A stretch of 64,000 nt of DNA from NCBI RefSeq assembly GCF_029023725.1, contig NZ_CP119075.1, positions 3,653,501-3,717,500 of the forward strand. Direction: 5' to 3'. The notes below the pieces were generated by a model that made no database searches, was not told the origin of the DNA, and saw nothing but the letters and a program-made list of their open reading frames with translations. This document shows, piece by piece, positions 51,737 through 61,090 of the stretch (its first letter is position 1; each line of letters opens with the position of its first letter). The position numbers and the translations under genes were made by a program. This DNA comes from Synoicihabitans lomoniglobus (GTDB taxonomy: Bacteria; Verrucomicrobiota; Verrucomicrobiia; Opitutales; Opitutaceae).

Positions 51737-53533
51737 ATGCCGCGCAAAGCCAAGTCCGCCACCTCCTCCGCTCAGTCGGAGGCCGTTGAAACCGCCCTCA
51801 AGTCGACCGAGGGTAAAACGTCCGCCACCGTCGATGCCGCCGCCAGCGGCGTCAACGAGCGTATCCGCCTGCTCATCCGTCTTTCCAAAGAGCAGGGCTA
51901 CCTCACGTGGGACGACATCAACGAGGCTTTGCCCGAATCCGTCGAGAACCAGGACGAGTTCGATAACATCATCTCCATCCTCCAAAACCTCGAGATTGAG
52001 ATCCTCGAGCCCGATCAGGTTGAGGATTACAAGCAGCGCATGGAGGAGGCCGAGGAGGAGGCCACCCGCACATCCCAGAACGACATCCTCGACGACCCCG
52101 TCCGGATGTATCTCAAGCAGATGGGTCAGGTTCCCCTGCTCACCCGCGAGCAGGAAGTCGAAATTTCCAAGCGCATCGAAACCGCTGAACTCAACGCGCA
52201 GACCGCCCTCTTCCAAGCCGCCGTCATCGGTGGCCACATCGGCACTCTCGGCGAAAAGCTCCTCACGCGCGAGGAACGCTTCGATCGCATCGTCATCGAT
52301 AAGAAAATCGAGAGTCGCGACGCCTACTTCAAATCGCTGCCCAAGCTCGTCGAGACGACGCAACGCAACGAGATGATGGTCGGTCAATCCTGGGTCGAGT
52401 GGCACAAGGCCAAGGGCGAAGCCGAGAAGAAGAAGGTCCACACCAAGCACAAGAAACGTGAGACCACCCTGCGGAACAATTTCCCCAAGTTCTTCTTCAA
52501 GCTGAAAGTCTACGAGGAGTGGCTCGCCAACAAGCGCCCGGTCCTCAACGAAATCGAACAGATCAATGCCAAGATGGCCCGGGCCAAAAAGCCCCGGACC
52601 AAGCGCGATGCCGCCATCGATCCCAAGGAGCTGAAAGCCCGCCTCAAGGAGATCGAAAACGAACTGCGCATCGATCCCGATGAATTTCACCGCATCGTCG
52701 AGCAGACCTACGTCCATGTCCGCGAGGCCCACAAGGCCAAGACCGAGATGGTCGAGGCCAATCTCCGCCTCGTGATTTCGATCGCAAAGAAATACACCAA
52801 CCGTGGTCTCTCCTTCCTCGACCTCATCCAGGAGGGCAACATGGGCCTCATGAAGGCGGTCGAGAAATTCGAATACCGCCGCGGCTACAAATTCTCCACC
52901 TACGCCACGTGGTGGATTCGCCAGGCCATCACCCGTTCCATCGCCGACCAAGCCCGCACGATCCGCATTCCGGTGCACATGATCGAGACCCTCAACAAGG
53001 TCATGCAGGTGCAAAAACAACTCCTCCAGGAATTCGGCCACGAGCCGACCCCCGAGGAAGTGGCCGACGAGATGAACCTGCCCGTCGAGCGCGTGCAGCA
53101 GATCATGAAGATGGCCCAGCAGCCCATCTCCCTCCAGTCCCCCGTGGGCGACGGCGATGACACGTCGTTCGGTGATTTCATCGAGGACAAGTCCGCCGAG
53201 AATCCTTACGACATGACGGCTTATTCGCTGCTGCGCGAAAAGATCATCGACGTGCTCGACTCCCTCACCGAACGCGAACGCCGCGTGCTTTCACTGCGTT
53301 TCGGACTCGTCGACGGCTACAGCCGCACTCTCGAAGAGGTGGGCAAGCAGTTCAAGGTTACCCGCGAACGTATTCGCCAGATCGAGGCCAAGGCTCTCCG
53401 CAAGATGCGTCACCCGACCCGCATCCGTCAGTTGCATGGCTTCTTCGACGCCGAGCAGTTGGACAACGCCCAGAACCTCATGAAGCTCGCCGTCAAACCC
53501 GGCACGGCGCAAAACCTCGGTCGTCCGAACTGA
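51737..53533 (+). CDS. rpoD: primary sigma factor RpoD
   Basis: A 598-residue housekeeping sigma factor. Region 1.1 ([20 protein letters not shown]), region 1.2 ([20 protein letters not shown]), a non-conserved charged insert (residues about 150-320, Lys/Glu-rich), region 2 ([20 protein letters not shown], then [20 protein letters not shown]), region 3 ([20 protein letters not shown]) and region 4 ([20 protein letters not shown], then [20 protein letters not shown]) are present. It starts at the ATG at 51737, 15 bp after dnaG, and is probably co-transcribed with it. Confidence 0.98.
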   Translation: MPRKAKSATSSAQSEAVETALKSTEGKTSATVDAAASGVNERIRLLIRLSKEQGYLTWDDINEALPESVENQDEFDNIISILQNLEIEILEPDQVEDYKQRMEEAEEEATRTSQNDILDDPVRMYLKQMGQVPLLTREQEVEISKRIETAELNAQTALFQAAVIGGHIGTLGEKLLTREERFDRIVIDKKIESRDAYFKSLPKLVETTQRNEMMVGQSWVEWHKAKGEAEKKKVHTKHKKRETTLRNNFPKFFFKLKVYEEWLANKRPVLNEIEQINAKMARAKKPRTKRDAAIDPKELKARLKEIENELRIDPDEFHRIVEQTYVHVREAHKAKTEMVEANLRLVISIAKKYTNRGLSFLDLIQEGNMGLMKAVEKFEYRRGYKFSTYATWWIRQAITRSIADQARTIRIPVHMIETLNKVMQVQKQLLQEFGHEPTPEEVADEMNLPVERVQQIMKMAQQPISLQSPVGDGDDTSFGDFIEDKSAENPYDMTAYSLLREKIIDVLDSLTERERRVLSLRFGLVDGYSRTLEEVGKQFKVTRERIRQIEAKALRKMRHPTRIRQLHGFFDAEQLDNAQNLMKLAVKPGTAQNLGRPN

Positions 53534-53585
53534 GTCACGTCTCCCCTTGCTTCCCGCCACGTTCGATTCTACTTTTCCACTCGCC

Positions 53586-53834
53586 ATGAACTTCCCCGCT
53601 CTATTCGCGATCGGTCCCTTGGGCACGACCGAGGTCCTCGTCCTCCTCTTCATCGTGCTGCTTTTGTTCGGTGCCAAAAAACTTCCCGAGCTCGCTCGCG
53701 GCCTGGGTAAAGCCAAGAACGAGTTCCAGAAAGCCTCGGACGAAGCGAAGAACGAATTTAATGCGGCAGACGAAGAACCGACGAAACCGCTCGCCAAAAC
53801 GCCCGAGTCTTCCGGCACCCCGGGCAACAACTGA
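53586..53834 (+). CDS. tatA: Sec-independent translocase TatA/E
   Basis: An 82-residue Tat component. The N-terminal membrane helix follows a short periplasmic piece (GPLGTTEVLVLLFIVLLLFG) and continues into the hallmark amphipathic helix AKKLPELARGLGKAKNEFQK, then a charged, disordered tail. TatA oligomers form the pore for folded proteins with twin-arginine signals; the window encodes several likely substrates (8715, 33503). The ATG at 53586 is used. It follows rpoD by 52 bp and is ended by a terminator. Confidence 0.95.
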   Translation: MNFPALFAIGPLGTTEVLVLLFIVLLLFGAKKLPELARGLGKAKNEFQKASDEAKNEFNAADEEPTKPLAKTPESSGTPGNN

Positions 53835-53873
53835 GGCGACCCCATCACGTCGCCACTTTCCTTCCCTTTCCTC

Positions 53874-53904
53874 CGCGCCGCTTCGTTCCGAACGGCGCGT
53901 TTTT
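53874..53904 (+). terminator. rho-independent terminator after tatA
   Basis: CGCGCCG (53874-53880) pairs with CGGCGCG (53893-53899); the loop adds an inner TTCG/CGAA stem (53882-53885 / 53889-53892). Five T residues follow (53900-53904). It closes the dnaG-rpoD-tatA unit before mreB. Confidence 0.88.
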
Positions 53905-54033
53905 GTTGGCTCAAAATACGATCTTTTCCTTCCGGTGCGATTTTTGCTCGCAACGCCCTCGCTATAAGCGGTTTTACACTTTGACACCCCGATTGCTCAC
54001 CGATTGTTTTCCGACGGCGGAAACGCGTCCCAC

Positions 54034-55050
54034 ATGGCCTTAAAGTTCCTCTCCCACTTCTCCAACGACATCGGTATCGACCTTGGCACAGCCAATACCT
54101 TGGTTTACTTGAAGGACCGCGGGATTGTCCTGCGGGAGCCGTCCGTCGTCGCCCTCGACTCCACCACGCGCAAAGTTCGCGCCGTTGGTTCCGATGCCAA
54201 ACGCATGCTCGGCCGCACCCCGGGCAACATCACCGCCATCCGACCCATGAAGGACGGCGTCATCGCCGACTTCGACGTCACCGAGGCCATGCTGCGGTAT
54301 TTCATCCGCAAGGTGAACAGCAACAGCTTCCGCGTCAGCCCGCGCGTCGTGATCGCGATTCCCTCCGGCATCACCGAAGTGGAAAAACGGGCCGTGAAAG
54401 ACTCCGCCGTGCATGCCGGCGCCCGTGACGTGATCACCATTCCCGAGCCCATGGCCGCCGCCATCGGCGTCGGACTGCCCATCGATGAGCCGGCCGCCAA
54501 CATGATCGTCGACATCGGCGGCGGCACCACCGAGATCGCGATCATTTCGCTGTCCGGCATCGTCTTTTCCAAATCCATCCGCGTCGCGGGTGACGAAATC
54601 GACGCCGCCATCGTCAACTACATGAAACGGGCCTACAATCTCCTCATCGGTGAGCGCACCGCGGAAGAGATTAAAATGCGCCTCGGCTCGGCCTATCCGC
54701 TCGACGAAGAGCTCACCATGGAAGTCAAGGGCCGCGACTCGGTCGCCGGTTTGCCCAAGACGATCCACATCACTTCCCAGGAAATTCGCGAGGCCCTCAG
54801 CGACACCATGGCCGCGATCGTCGACGCCGTCCGCGCCGCGCTCGAACGCTGCCCGCCGGAACTTTCGGCCGACCTCGTTGACCGGGGCTTCGTGCTCGCC
54901 GGTGGCGGTGCCCTCATTCGCGGCATCGATCGCCTCCTCAGCGAAAAGACCGGCCTGCCGGTGACGATCGCCGAGGATCCGCTCTCCGCCGTGGCCAACG
55001 GCACCGGCGCGGTATTGAGCGATTTGAGTTGGGTGCTGCAACACAGCTGA
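54034..55050 (+). CDS. mreB: rod shape-determining protein MreB
   Basis: A 338-residue bacterial actin that forms filaments under the inner membrane and guides lateral wall synthesis. Actin-fold nucleotide motifs are visible: phosphate-1 [20 protein letters not shown], phosphate-2 [20 protein letters not shown], and adenosine [20 protein letters not shown]. The ATG at 54034 is preferred to an upstream TTG at 54004, as MreB begins near the [17 protein letters not shown] motif. It heads the mre cluster after a terminator, with a 130-bp leader of its own. Confidence 0.97.
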   Translation: MALKFLSHFSNDIGIDLGTANTLVYLKDRGIVLREPSVVALDSTTRKVRAVGSDAKRMLGRTPGNITAIRPMKDGVIADFDVTEAMLRYFIRKVNSNSFRVSPRVVIAIPSGITEVEKRAVKDSAVHAGARDVITIPEPMAAAIGVGLPIDEPAANMIVDIGGGTTEIAIISLSGIVFSKSIRVAGDEIDAAIVNYMKRAYNLLIGERTAEEIKMRLGSAYPLDEELTMEVKGRDSVAGLPKTIHITSQEIREALSDTMAAIVDAVRAALERCPPELSADLVDRGFVLAGGGALIRGIDRLLSEKTGLPVTIAEDPLSAVANGTGAVLSDLSWVLQHS

Positions 55051-55175
55051 TCGGCCTCGCCGGTCCCACGTCCCCGCGTCAGCGCGGTCTTTGCGATCGC
55101 CGCCAACTGCGGTGCACCCCTGAGCTTGTCACGACCGCTTCGCCCGTTCACCACTAATTCGCCTTTCGAATCCCG

Positions 55176-56006
55176 GTGCCTTCTCGTCGTTTTGATCAAA
55201 CCAAACCCTTCATCACCCTCGGGGTGTTGCTCTTGGTATGGCTGATCTTCCCGACCGTGCTGAAACGATTCGCCCGCGACGGCTTTTATGAAATGCAGTC
55301 GCCGGTCGAAGTATCGGCCTCCTACCTCCGGGAACTACAGGACTATTGGGCGCTGCGCACCCGTTCCAAAAACGACATCATCGCCGCCTATCGCGACCTC
55401 GGGGGCGTCGTAGCCAAATACGCGCACTCCGCCGAGGAAAACGTCGAGTTGCGCCGCGAGGTCGCCCGGCTGGAGCGACTGCTGCGTTTGCCTTCGTTCG
55501 ATAATTATCGCTCCGAACCTGCTCGCGTCGTCAGCCGTGATTTCAATGGCTGGTGGCAACGGCTGACCATCCGCAAAGGGGCCAATTTCAATCTGCCCGT
55601 CGGGGCTCCGGTCATCTTCGCTGGCGGCGTCGTCGGTCGCATCACCGAAGTGCATTCCACCACCGCGATCGTGGACTTGATCAGCAGCCCCAATGTTCGC
55701 CTCGCCGCCTCGTTTGAAAACGACGACCGTCCTATGAGTTTTCAGGGGGGATTAAATCCCCCCCTTTCACGGCCTCAGGCCACGGTGGAATTTGTGCCGC
55801 TCGACCTGCAGGCCAATCCCGCGAATCCGCAACCGTTGGTGACGTCCGGGTTGGGCGGAGTTTTTCCGCGCGGACTTCGCCTCGGCACCGTCATCCAACT
55901 GGAGCCCAGTCTCGACGGACTCTTTAAAACCGGGCGCGTCAATCTCGACCCGCGACTCAATCAAGTCACCGAAGTCACCGTGCTCGTGCCGCTCGATCCG
56001 TTGTGA
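55176..56006 (+). CDS. mreC: rod shape-determining protein MreC
   Basis: A 276-residue bitopic protein. One N-terminal membrane helix (FITLGVLLLVWLIFPTVLKR) is followed by a coiled coil (AEENVELRREVARLERLLRL) and the double beta-barrel periplasmic domain (ARVVSRDFNGWWQRLTIRKG, PVGAPVIFAGGVVGRITEVH). MreC links MreB to the wall enzymes RodA/PBP2. The start is GTG at 55176. It follows mreB by 125 bp and precedes mreD by 178 bp, the latter with a REP-like element. Confidence 0.93.
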   Translation: MPSRRFDQTKPFITLGVLLLVWLIFPTVLKRFARDGFYEMQSPVEVSASYLRELQDYWALRTRSKNDIIAAYRDLGGVVAKYAHSAEENVELRREVARLERLLRLPSFDNYRSEPARVVSRDFNGWWQRLTIRKGANFNLPVGAPVIFAGGVVGRITEVHSTTAIVDLISSPNVRLAASFENDDRPMSFQGGLNPPLSRPQATVEFVPLDLQANPANPQPLVTSGLGGVFPRGLRLGTVIQLEPSLDGLFKTGRVNLDPRLNQVTEVTVLVPLDPL

Positions 56007-56052
56007 AATTGCAGCCGAGCTCGCCAACCATGCCCCCGGCTTCACTCCCACC

Positions 56053-56076
56053 CCGTAGGAGCGCGCTCGCGCGCGA
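56053..56076 (+). repeat. GTAG-headed REP-like palindrome
   Basis: CCGTAGGA head followed by GCGCGC-TC-GCGCGC (56061-56066 / 56069-56074), in the 178-bp gap between mreC and mreD. It shares head and palindrome layout with elements at 17558 and 29967. Confidence 0.5.
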
Positions 56077-56184
56077 TGAACACGGTAGAGCTGTCCGAAG
56101 CGCCCCCGGCGGCCATCGCCCCCGACCACGTTCCTTCCTTCGCACCACGTTAGCGGCCGCTGCGGCTCGCCACCCCATTCCCGC

Positions 56185-56724
56185 GTGAAATTCCAACCCA
56201 GTCATCGTCGCACCGCCGTCGTGCTGTTCTGTGGACTTATCCTGAACGCCTTGGCCGGGCAGGCCAATTACAGCCTCAGCCCCTACGCCGTTTCGCTCTG
56301 GATCGGCGGATTACTTGTGGCCTTCCCCGCGTTGCGCCTGGCTCCGCAGCAGGGATTCAACGCCAGCTTCCTGCTCGGGTTGTTTTTGGATGCCAGCAGT
56401 CCCCTGCCCTTTGGCTTCCATGCCTTTTTGTTCGGCGTGGCTCACCTCATTATCGTGCGGGTGCGCAATCGCTTCGCCGCCACCGAGCCGCTGCTGGGAC
56501 TCGTCGTCGCCTTGATCACCAATCTCGGCATGTTTGTCATCATCACGTTCTTCGCCTTGAGTCGCACTCCGGGCGCTTCGGTCTCGGGGCTGCGACTGCT
56601 CACCGATCTGGCCGTTTCTCAAATCGCGATTGGTCTGACCGCCTACTGGTTTTTCGCCCTGCAGGAACGGGCCCTCGAAATTGTCCGCGTCGGCTTGCGT
56701 GACGAGGTAACTGCCGCGATGTAG
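56185..56724 (+). CDS. mreD: rod shape-determining protein MreD
   Basis: A 179-residue inner-membrane protein with five or six hydrophobic segments (RRTAVVLFCGLILNALAGQA; FNASFLLGLFLDASSPLPFG, the conserved GxxLD pattern; GLVVALITNLGMFVIITFFA). MreD is part of the elongasome with MreC. MreD is poorly conserved; the assignment rests on size, topology and position between mreC and mrdA. The start is GTG at 56185. It precedes mrdA by 10 bp. Confidence 0.88.
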   Translation: MKFQPSHRRTAVVLFCGLILNALAGQANYSLSPYAVSLWIGGLLVAFPALRLAPQQGFNASFLLGLFLDASSPLPFGFHAFLFGVAHLIIVRVRNRFAATEPLLGLVVALITNLGMFVIITFFALSRTPGASVSGLRLLTDLAVSQIAIGLTAYWFFALQERALEIVRVGLRDEVTAAM

Positions 56725-56734
56725 TTAAGCAGCA

Positions 56735-58723
56735 ATGGCAGACAATATCACGGATGGCTCCAGTGGCATGGTGGAAACCCACAAGGGGTCCAATCCACGT
56801 CTGCAATTCTTCTACATTCCCATCGCCATCGGCTTCATGACCCTGGCCATCGGCTTGGTGATTCAACAAGTCCTGCGGTCGGACTTGGCGCATGAAAAAG
56901 AGAAGGCGCAAAGCCAGCGCCGCATTCTGGTGCCGGGCCCGCGCGGCAACATTTACGACCGCAACGGCGAACTGCTCGTCGGTAATCGTCCCCGTTTTTC
57001 GGCCGTGCTCTACCTCGACGAACTGCGCGCCGAAATCTACCGCGAATACGTCGAAATCCGCAAAGCCTACCGTGCGGTCGAGGCAGTGGGGGAAGACGTC
57101 GACGTGCCTTCATCCACGCAGATGACCGAGATCGCCCGCTTCACCGTCGTCGACCGCTACCTGCAGAAAGTTAATCACGCGCTCGGCCGCGAAACCGAGC
57201 TCAACGCCCGGAATCTGCGGCGTCATTTCAACGCGCAACGTATTCTCCCTTACAACCTCATCGAGGATCTCGAACCCGATGAATACGCCCGCCTGCTCGA
57301 GCAGTTGCCGGTCAATTCCCCCCTGCAGGTCTATACCACCAGCACGCGCTATTACCCCCACGACAACACTGCTTCCCATGTGCTCGGCTATGTCGCCGCC
57401 AACCGCGACATCGAGGTCGATGAGGAATTCCCCGGCGCTGAGTTGATGACCTTTCGCATGGTCGGCTCCGAAGGTCGCAATGGTCTGGAAACCCAATTCG
57501 AGTCGAAACTGCAGGGTGAAGCCGGCGGCACCGTCTACCGCGTCAATTCCGTCGGCTATCGCGTGGAATCACTCCAACGTCGCCTGCCCGTGCAGGGGGA
57601 AAATCTGATCACCAGCCTGGACATCGACCTGCAGCTCGCGGCCGAAAAACGGATGCGCGAATACGAGATGGCAGGGGCCGCCGTCGCCCTCGACGTCAAC
57701 ACGGGTGAGGTGCTCGTCATGGCCAGTGTGCCCGACTACAATCTCAACGACTTTTCCCCCAGCCTCAGTCAGGCCGCCGTCGACGACATCAATGCCCGTG
57801 GCGCATGGTTGAACCGCCCCATCCAAGGACTCTACCCACCGGGCTCCTCGTTCAAAATTCTGGTCACGTTGGCCGGCATGCGCGCCGGCACCATTGGCCC
57901 CGATACCGAAACCAATTGCGGAGGCTATTACCGCGTCGGCCGCCGTCTCTTCCCTTGTCACGACGGCCACGCCCACGGACAGATCAAGCTGCACACCGCC
58001 ATCGCCAAAAGCTGCAACGTATTCTACTACGAGCACGGTTTGGAGACCGGTGCCCAGGCCCTGGCCGACGAAGCCCGGCGGCTCGGGTTCGGCTCCGTCA
58101 CGGGCATCGAGCTGCCCCACGAAAGCGAACGCACCCTGATTCCGGACCCCGCGTGGAAAAAAGAACGTCGCGGCCAGAGCTGGGTGCCGGGCGACACCGC
58201 CAACATGTCCATCGGTCAGGGAGATGTATTGGTCACTCCCCTACAAATGGCCACGTTCATGGCTTCCCTCGCTCGCGGCCAGACCACGACCGTCCCCCAC
58301 CTCACCCACGATCCGGAACGCGCCGTGCAACGCACCGCCCCGCTCGGCCTGTCCCCGGCGAACTACGCCGCCGTGCTCGAAGGCATGGAGGAGTGCACCA
58401 TTTCCGGCACTTCGCGCACTTCCTTCACCACCATCAAGTCCATGCGTATTCCCGGCCTGCGCGTGGCGGGCAAAACCGGCACCGCGCAGAAACGCACGGC
58501 CAAGGGCACGGTTAATTTCGCCTGGTTCATTTGTTTCGCGCCCATCGAGCGCCCCCAGGTCGCCATCGCCGTCATGGTCGAGGGCGACACCCCCGGGGAG
58601 GAAACCGGCGGCGGCTCGTTTTCCGCTCCCGTGGCCCACGATATTCTGGCGAAGTGGGCGGAAAAGTTTCCTGAGCTGATCCCCGCTCCGTCGAGCGAAG
58701 CGGCCGTCTTGGCGGCGCGCTGA
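56735..58723 (+). CDS. mrdA: penicillin-binding protein 2
   Basis: A 662-residue class B PBP, the transpeptidase for lateral wall growth. One membrane helix (FFYIPIAIGFMTLAIGLVIQ) is followed by the dimerisation domain (LVPGPRGNIYDRNGELLVGN; GRNGLETQFESKLQGEAG) and a transpeptidase domain with SxxK (Ser371-Lys374, YPPGSSFKIL), SxN (426-428, AKSCNVFYYE) and KTG (580-582, AGKTGTAQK). It is the last gene of the mre cluster; rodA, its usual partner, is not downstream. Start ATG at 56735. Confidence 0.96.
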   Translation: MADNITDGSSGMVETHKGSNPRLQFFYIPIAIGFMTLAIGLVIQQVLRSDLAHEKEKAQSQRRILVPGPRGNIYDRNGELLVGNRPRFSAVLYLDELRAEIYREYVEIRKAYRAVEAVGEDVDVPSSTQMTEIARFTVVDRYLQKVNHALGRETELNARNLRRHFNAQRILPYNLIEDLEPDEYARLLEQLPVNSPLQVYTTSTRYYPHDNTASHVLGYVAANRDIEVDEEFPGAELMTFRMVGSEGRNGLETQFESKLQGEAGGTVYRVNSVGYRVESLQRRLPVQGENLITSLDIDLQLAAEKRMREYEMAGAAVALDVNTGEVLVMASVPDYNLNDFSPSLSQAAVDDINARGAWLNRPIQGLYPPGSSFKILVTLAGMRAGTIGPDTETNCGGYYRVGRRLFPCHDGHAHGQIKLHTAIAKSCNVFYYEHGLETGAQALADEARRLGFGSVTGIELPHESERTLIPDPAWKKERRGQSWVPGDTANMSIGQGDVLVTPLQMATFMASLARGQTTTVPHLTHDPERAVQRTAPLGLSPANYAAVLEGMEECTISGTSRTSFTTIKSMRIPGLRVAGKTGTAQKRTAKGTVNFAWFICFAPIERPQVAIAVMVEGDTPGEETGGGSFSAPVAHDILAKWAEKFPELIPAPSSEAAVLAAR

Positions 58724-58763
58724 AAGCGCAGGAATAGCGGGGACCCGACCCGCCGCCACTATC

Positions 58764-59975
58764 TCACCACGCGCCGAGCGCGTTGAGTCGTGCGATCGCT
58801 TCCATGGCCGCCCGCCCGTTATGATAGGGGCATTTCCAAAACCCCACCTTCTCGAAAGTGGTGATAATCTCCCCATTCCGCTTCACCCCCCGAAACCACT
58901 CCCCGCCCTGCGGATCAATCAGTCGCGCTTCAATGAAGTCCCACAGTCGAAAAGCCGCCGCGAGATAACGATCATCGCCCGACAGCTGAGCGGCATTGAT
59001 GAAGCCGACCACTCCCTCCGCCTGGGGCCACCATTCTTTGGAGTCATCGGTGACCCCGGTCGGCCCGCCTTCGTTGAAAATTGCCCCATCGGCATCGACT
59101 CCTTCCGCCAGCGTGACCTCCGCGATCTTCATCACGATTGGCAGCAGCCGCGCGCGCAGGGCCTCATCGTCCAATGCCTGCGCCGCCTCCCACAACAACC
59201 ACGCGGCTTCGATGTCGTGCCCGTAGGAAATTCGCTGCGAGGTCGGCGTCCAGTCCGCTTGAAAAAACAGCCCCAGGTGAAACGCTTCGGGATGAACCAC
59301 GTGATCCACCATGGTCACCACCAACGCGTGCAGCGCCGATCGCACGCGATCATTCGGCCACACCCGCAGCAAATTGGTGTAGGCTTCCATCACGTGGAGA
59401 AGCGTGTTCTGCGACTTGGGAACGTTCTGGTCCACGTCACTCAAACGCATGTCGGCAATGGATGACCAATTGGCTCCAAATGCCTCAAAGTAGCCGCCGC
59501 GCGCCGGATCTTTCGCATGCTTTTCCAATCGCTCAAAGACGTCTTGCGCCCGCCGCAACGGCTCGGCCCCTGCCGTCGCCCGGTGATATTCCGTCAGCGC
59601 GTAGATCGCAAACGCCTGCCCGTAAACTTGCTTGCGCGTGCGTTCCGGCGACCCGTCGGGATGGATGGACCAATAAAATCCCCCATGCTGTTCATCCGCA
59701 AAACGACCGATCAAGTCCGCATACGCAAAGTCGGCCATGGCTCGCAGATCGGCGCCTCCATAGACGCGAAACGCCGCCGCATAGGTCCATAGGATACGAG
59801 CGCTCAGCAGGGCGCCCCGGGGCTTGGAATCATCCACCACGAGTTCGTGCGACAATTCGGCGTGAAACGTGCCGCGTTCGCCGTCGGCGACGTGCTCCAT
59901 CCAGAACGGCAGGATATTCGCCCGCAGGTCCGTTTCAATGCGCTGCCGGTAGGCAGAAAGCGTGGTCGGGTCCAT
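58764..59975 (-). CDS. AGE-family epimerase (cellobiose 2-epimerase-like)
   Basis: A 403-residue N-acylglucosamine 2-epimerase-family enzyme with an (alpha/alpha)6 barrel. Recognisable segments are GTFHAELSHELVVDDSKPRG, GGFYWSIHPDGSPERTRKQV, SQNTLLHVMEAYTNLLRV, YGHDIEAAWLLWEAA (catalytic His of the barrel) and EWWPQAEGVVGFINAAQ. The length and motifs suit cellobiose 2-epimerase, which acts on cello- and manno-oligosaccharides; N-acylglucosamine 2-epimerase is the alternative. The ATG at 59973-59975 is used. The CE7 esterase gene lies 28 bp upstream on the same strand, so an oligosaccharide-use pair is likely. Confidence 0.88.
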   Translation of the reverse strand: MDPTTLSAYRQRIETDLRANILPFWMEHVADGERGTFHAELSHELVVDDSKPRGALLSARILWTYAAAFRVYGGADLRAMADFAYADLIGRFADEQHGGFYWSIHPDGSPERTRKQVYGQAFAIYALTEYHRATAGAEPLRRAQDVFERLEKHAKDPARGGYFEAFGANWSSIADMRLSDVDQNVPKSQNTLLHVMEAYTNLLRVWPNDRVRSALHALVVTMVDHVVHPEAFHLGLFFQADWTPTSQRISYGHDIEAAWLLWEAAQALDDEALRARLLPIVMKIAEVTLAEGVDADGAIFNEGGPTGVTDDSKEWWPQAEGVVGFINAAQLSGDDRYLAAAFRLWDFIEARLIDPQGGEWFRGVKRNGEIITTFEKVGFWKCPYHNGRAAMEAIARLNALGAW

Positions 59976-60003
59976 CGCGACTAAGCGGCAGCTGGCGCCA
60001 CGC

Positions 60004-60969
60004 CTACAGCTGGCGAAGAAACTCGAACGCGAGGTCCGCTTGATCCGGCAAATTCTCGTGCTCGTAATCCGGATAAAGCACCATGCGCTTCGGCCCCGTG
60101 AGTTTGTTGAAAGCCGCAAACTGCGTGCTGGGCGGACAAATTTGATCCATCAAACCCGTGAACATGAGCACCTCCGCCTGCACCCGGGAGGCAAAATTTT
60201 GCACATCGATGTAGCCGAGTTTGGTAAACACCTCGTCGACGCGCTCATGCCGCGGATCGAATTTGCGCAGAAAATACCGCAGCTCTTCGAATGCGCCCTT
60301 CGCCAGATCCATGTCCCATACCCGCTTGTAATCGGACAAAAACGGAAACACGGGCGCCGTGCGTTTGATGCGGGGCTCCAGCGCCGCGCACACCAGCGCC
60401 AACGCCCCACCCTGCGAAGCACCGGTCACCCCCACCCGGTTTTCGTCCACTTCAGACAACGCCATGACGATGCGCGCCAGCAGAACCGTATCCAGGAAGA
60501 TGGCACGATAAAGCAGCTTGGTCGGGTCGGGATCGTCGAGGCCGCGCACAAATTGTCCGCGCAACGTCATGCCCTTGGGCCCGCCCGCATCGTCGGACCG
60601 GCCGCCCTGCCCGCGGCAATCCATCGCGGCCACCGCAAAACCACACGCCGCCATGCCCAGCGATTCCGTCCAGTCACCACTGTTGTGCGAATAGCCATGA
60701 AACTTCAGCACCGCCGGCAGCTGGCCCGCGGGTTGCCGCGGCCGCAGATATTTCGCGTAGATACGCGCCCCGCCCACGCCCGTGAACCACAAATCGAAAC
60801 AAGCGACGTGCGGCGGATTGATCGCCGTATTCTCGACGATTTCGAGCTGGGCATCGTGACCGTCGAGTTCCGCCAACGCCGCGTCCCAATAAGCGTCAAA
60901 ATCCGCCGGTCGCGGCGTCGAACCTTGATAGGATTTCAGTTTTTCGAGCGGAAAATCAAAGGCAGGCAT
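60004..60969 (-). CDS. CE7 acetylxylan esterase / cephalosporin-C deacetylase-like
   Basis: A 321-residue alpha/beta-hydrolase of carbohydrate esterase family 7. The family RGQ motif is present (MDCRGQGGRSDD), and the triad is Ser185 in GVTGASQGGALAL, Asp275 in GLMDQICPPS and His304 in YEHE. Enzymes of this family remove acetyl groups from xylo- or other oligosaccharides, usually inside the cell; no signal peptide is seen. The ATG at 60967-60969 is used. It lies 28 bp upstream of the AGE epimerase on the same strand, which suggests joint use of acetylated hemicellulose fragments. Confidence 0.92.
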   Translation of the reverse strand: MPAFDFPLEKLKSYQGSTPRPADFDAYWDAALAELDGHDAQLEIVENTAINPPHVACFDLWFTGVGGARIYAKYLRPRQPAGQLPAVLKFHGYSHNSGDWTESLGMAACGFAVAAMDCRGQGGRSDDAGGPKGMTLRGQFVRGLDDPDPTKLLYRAIFLDTVLLARIVMALSEVDENRVGVTGASQGGALALVCAALEPRIKRTAPVFPFLSDYKRVWDMDLAKGAFEELRYFLRKFDPRHERVDEVFTKLGYIDVQNFASRVQAEVLMFTGLMDQICPPSTQFAAFNKLTGPKRMVLYPDYEHENLPDQADLAFEFLRQL

Positions 60970-61090
60970 AAGAGGAAAGGGTTAACCACAGCAAGACACA
61001 GCTGGTTTCACGACCGTGACGCGAGGTAACGTGGCGGGACCGCCTCCCATGGTCAGCTTTAAATCTGGGTTTATCCGGGTTGGTCGGCGG

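Noticed and set aside
50186..53041. Long open frames on the minus strand opposite dnaG and rpoD
   Set aside because: Leu/Asp/Glu-rich shadows (reverse of the charged rpoD insert); the plus-strand genes are unambiguous.
53941..53970. Possible sigma-70 promoter (TATAAG at 53964-53969) before mreB
   Set aside because: No convincing -35 at 16-18 bp spacing; not strong enough to list.
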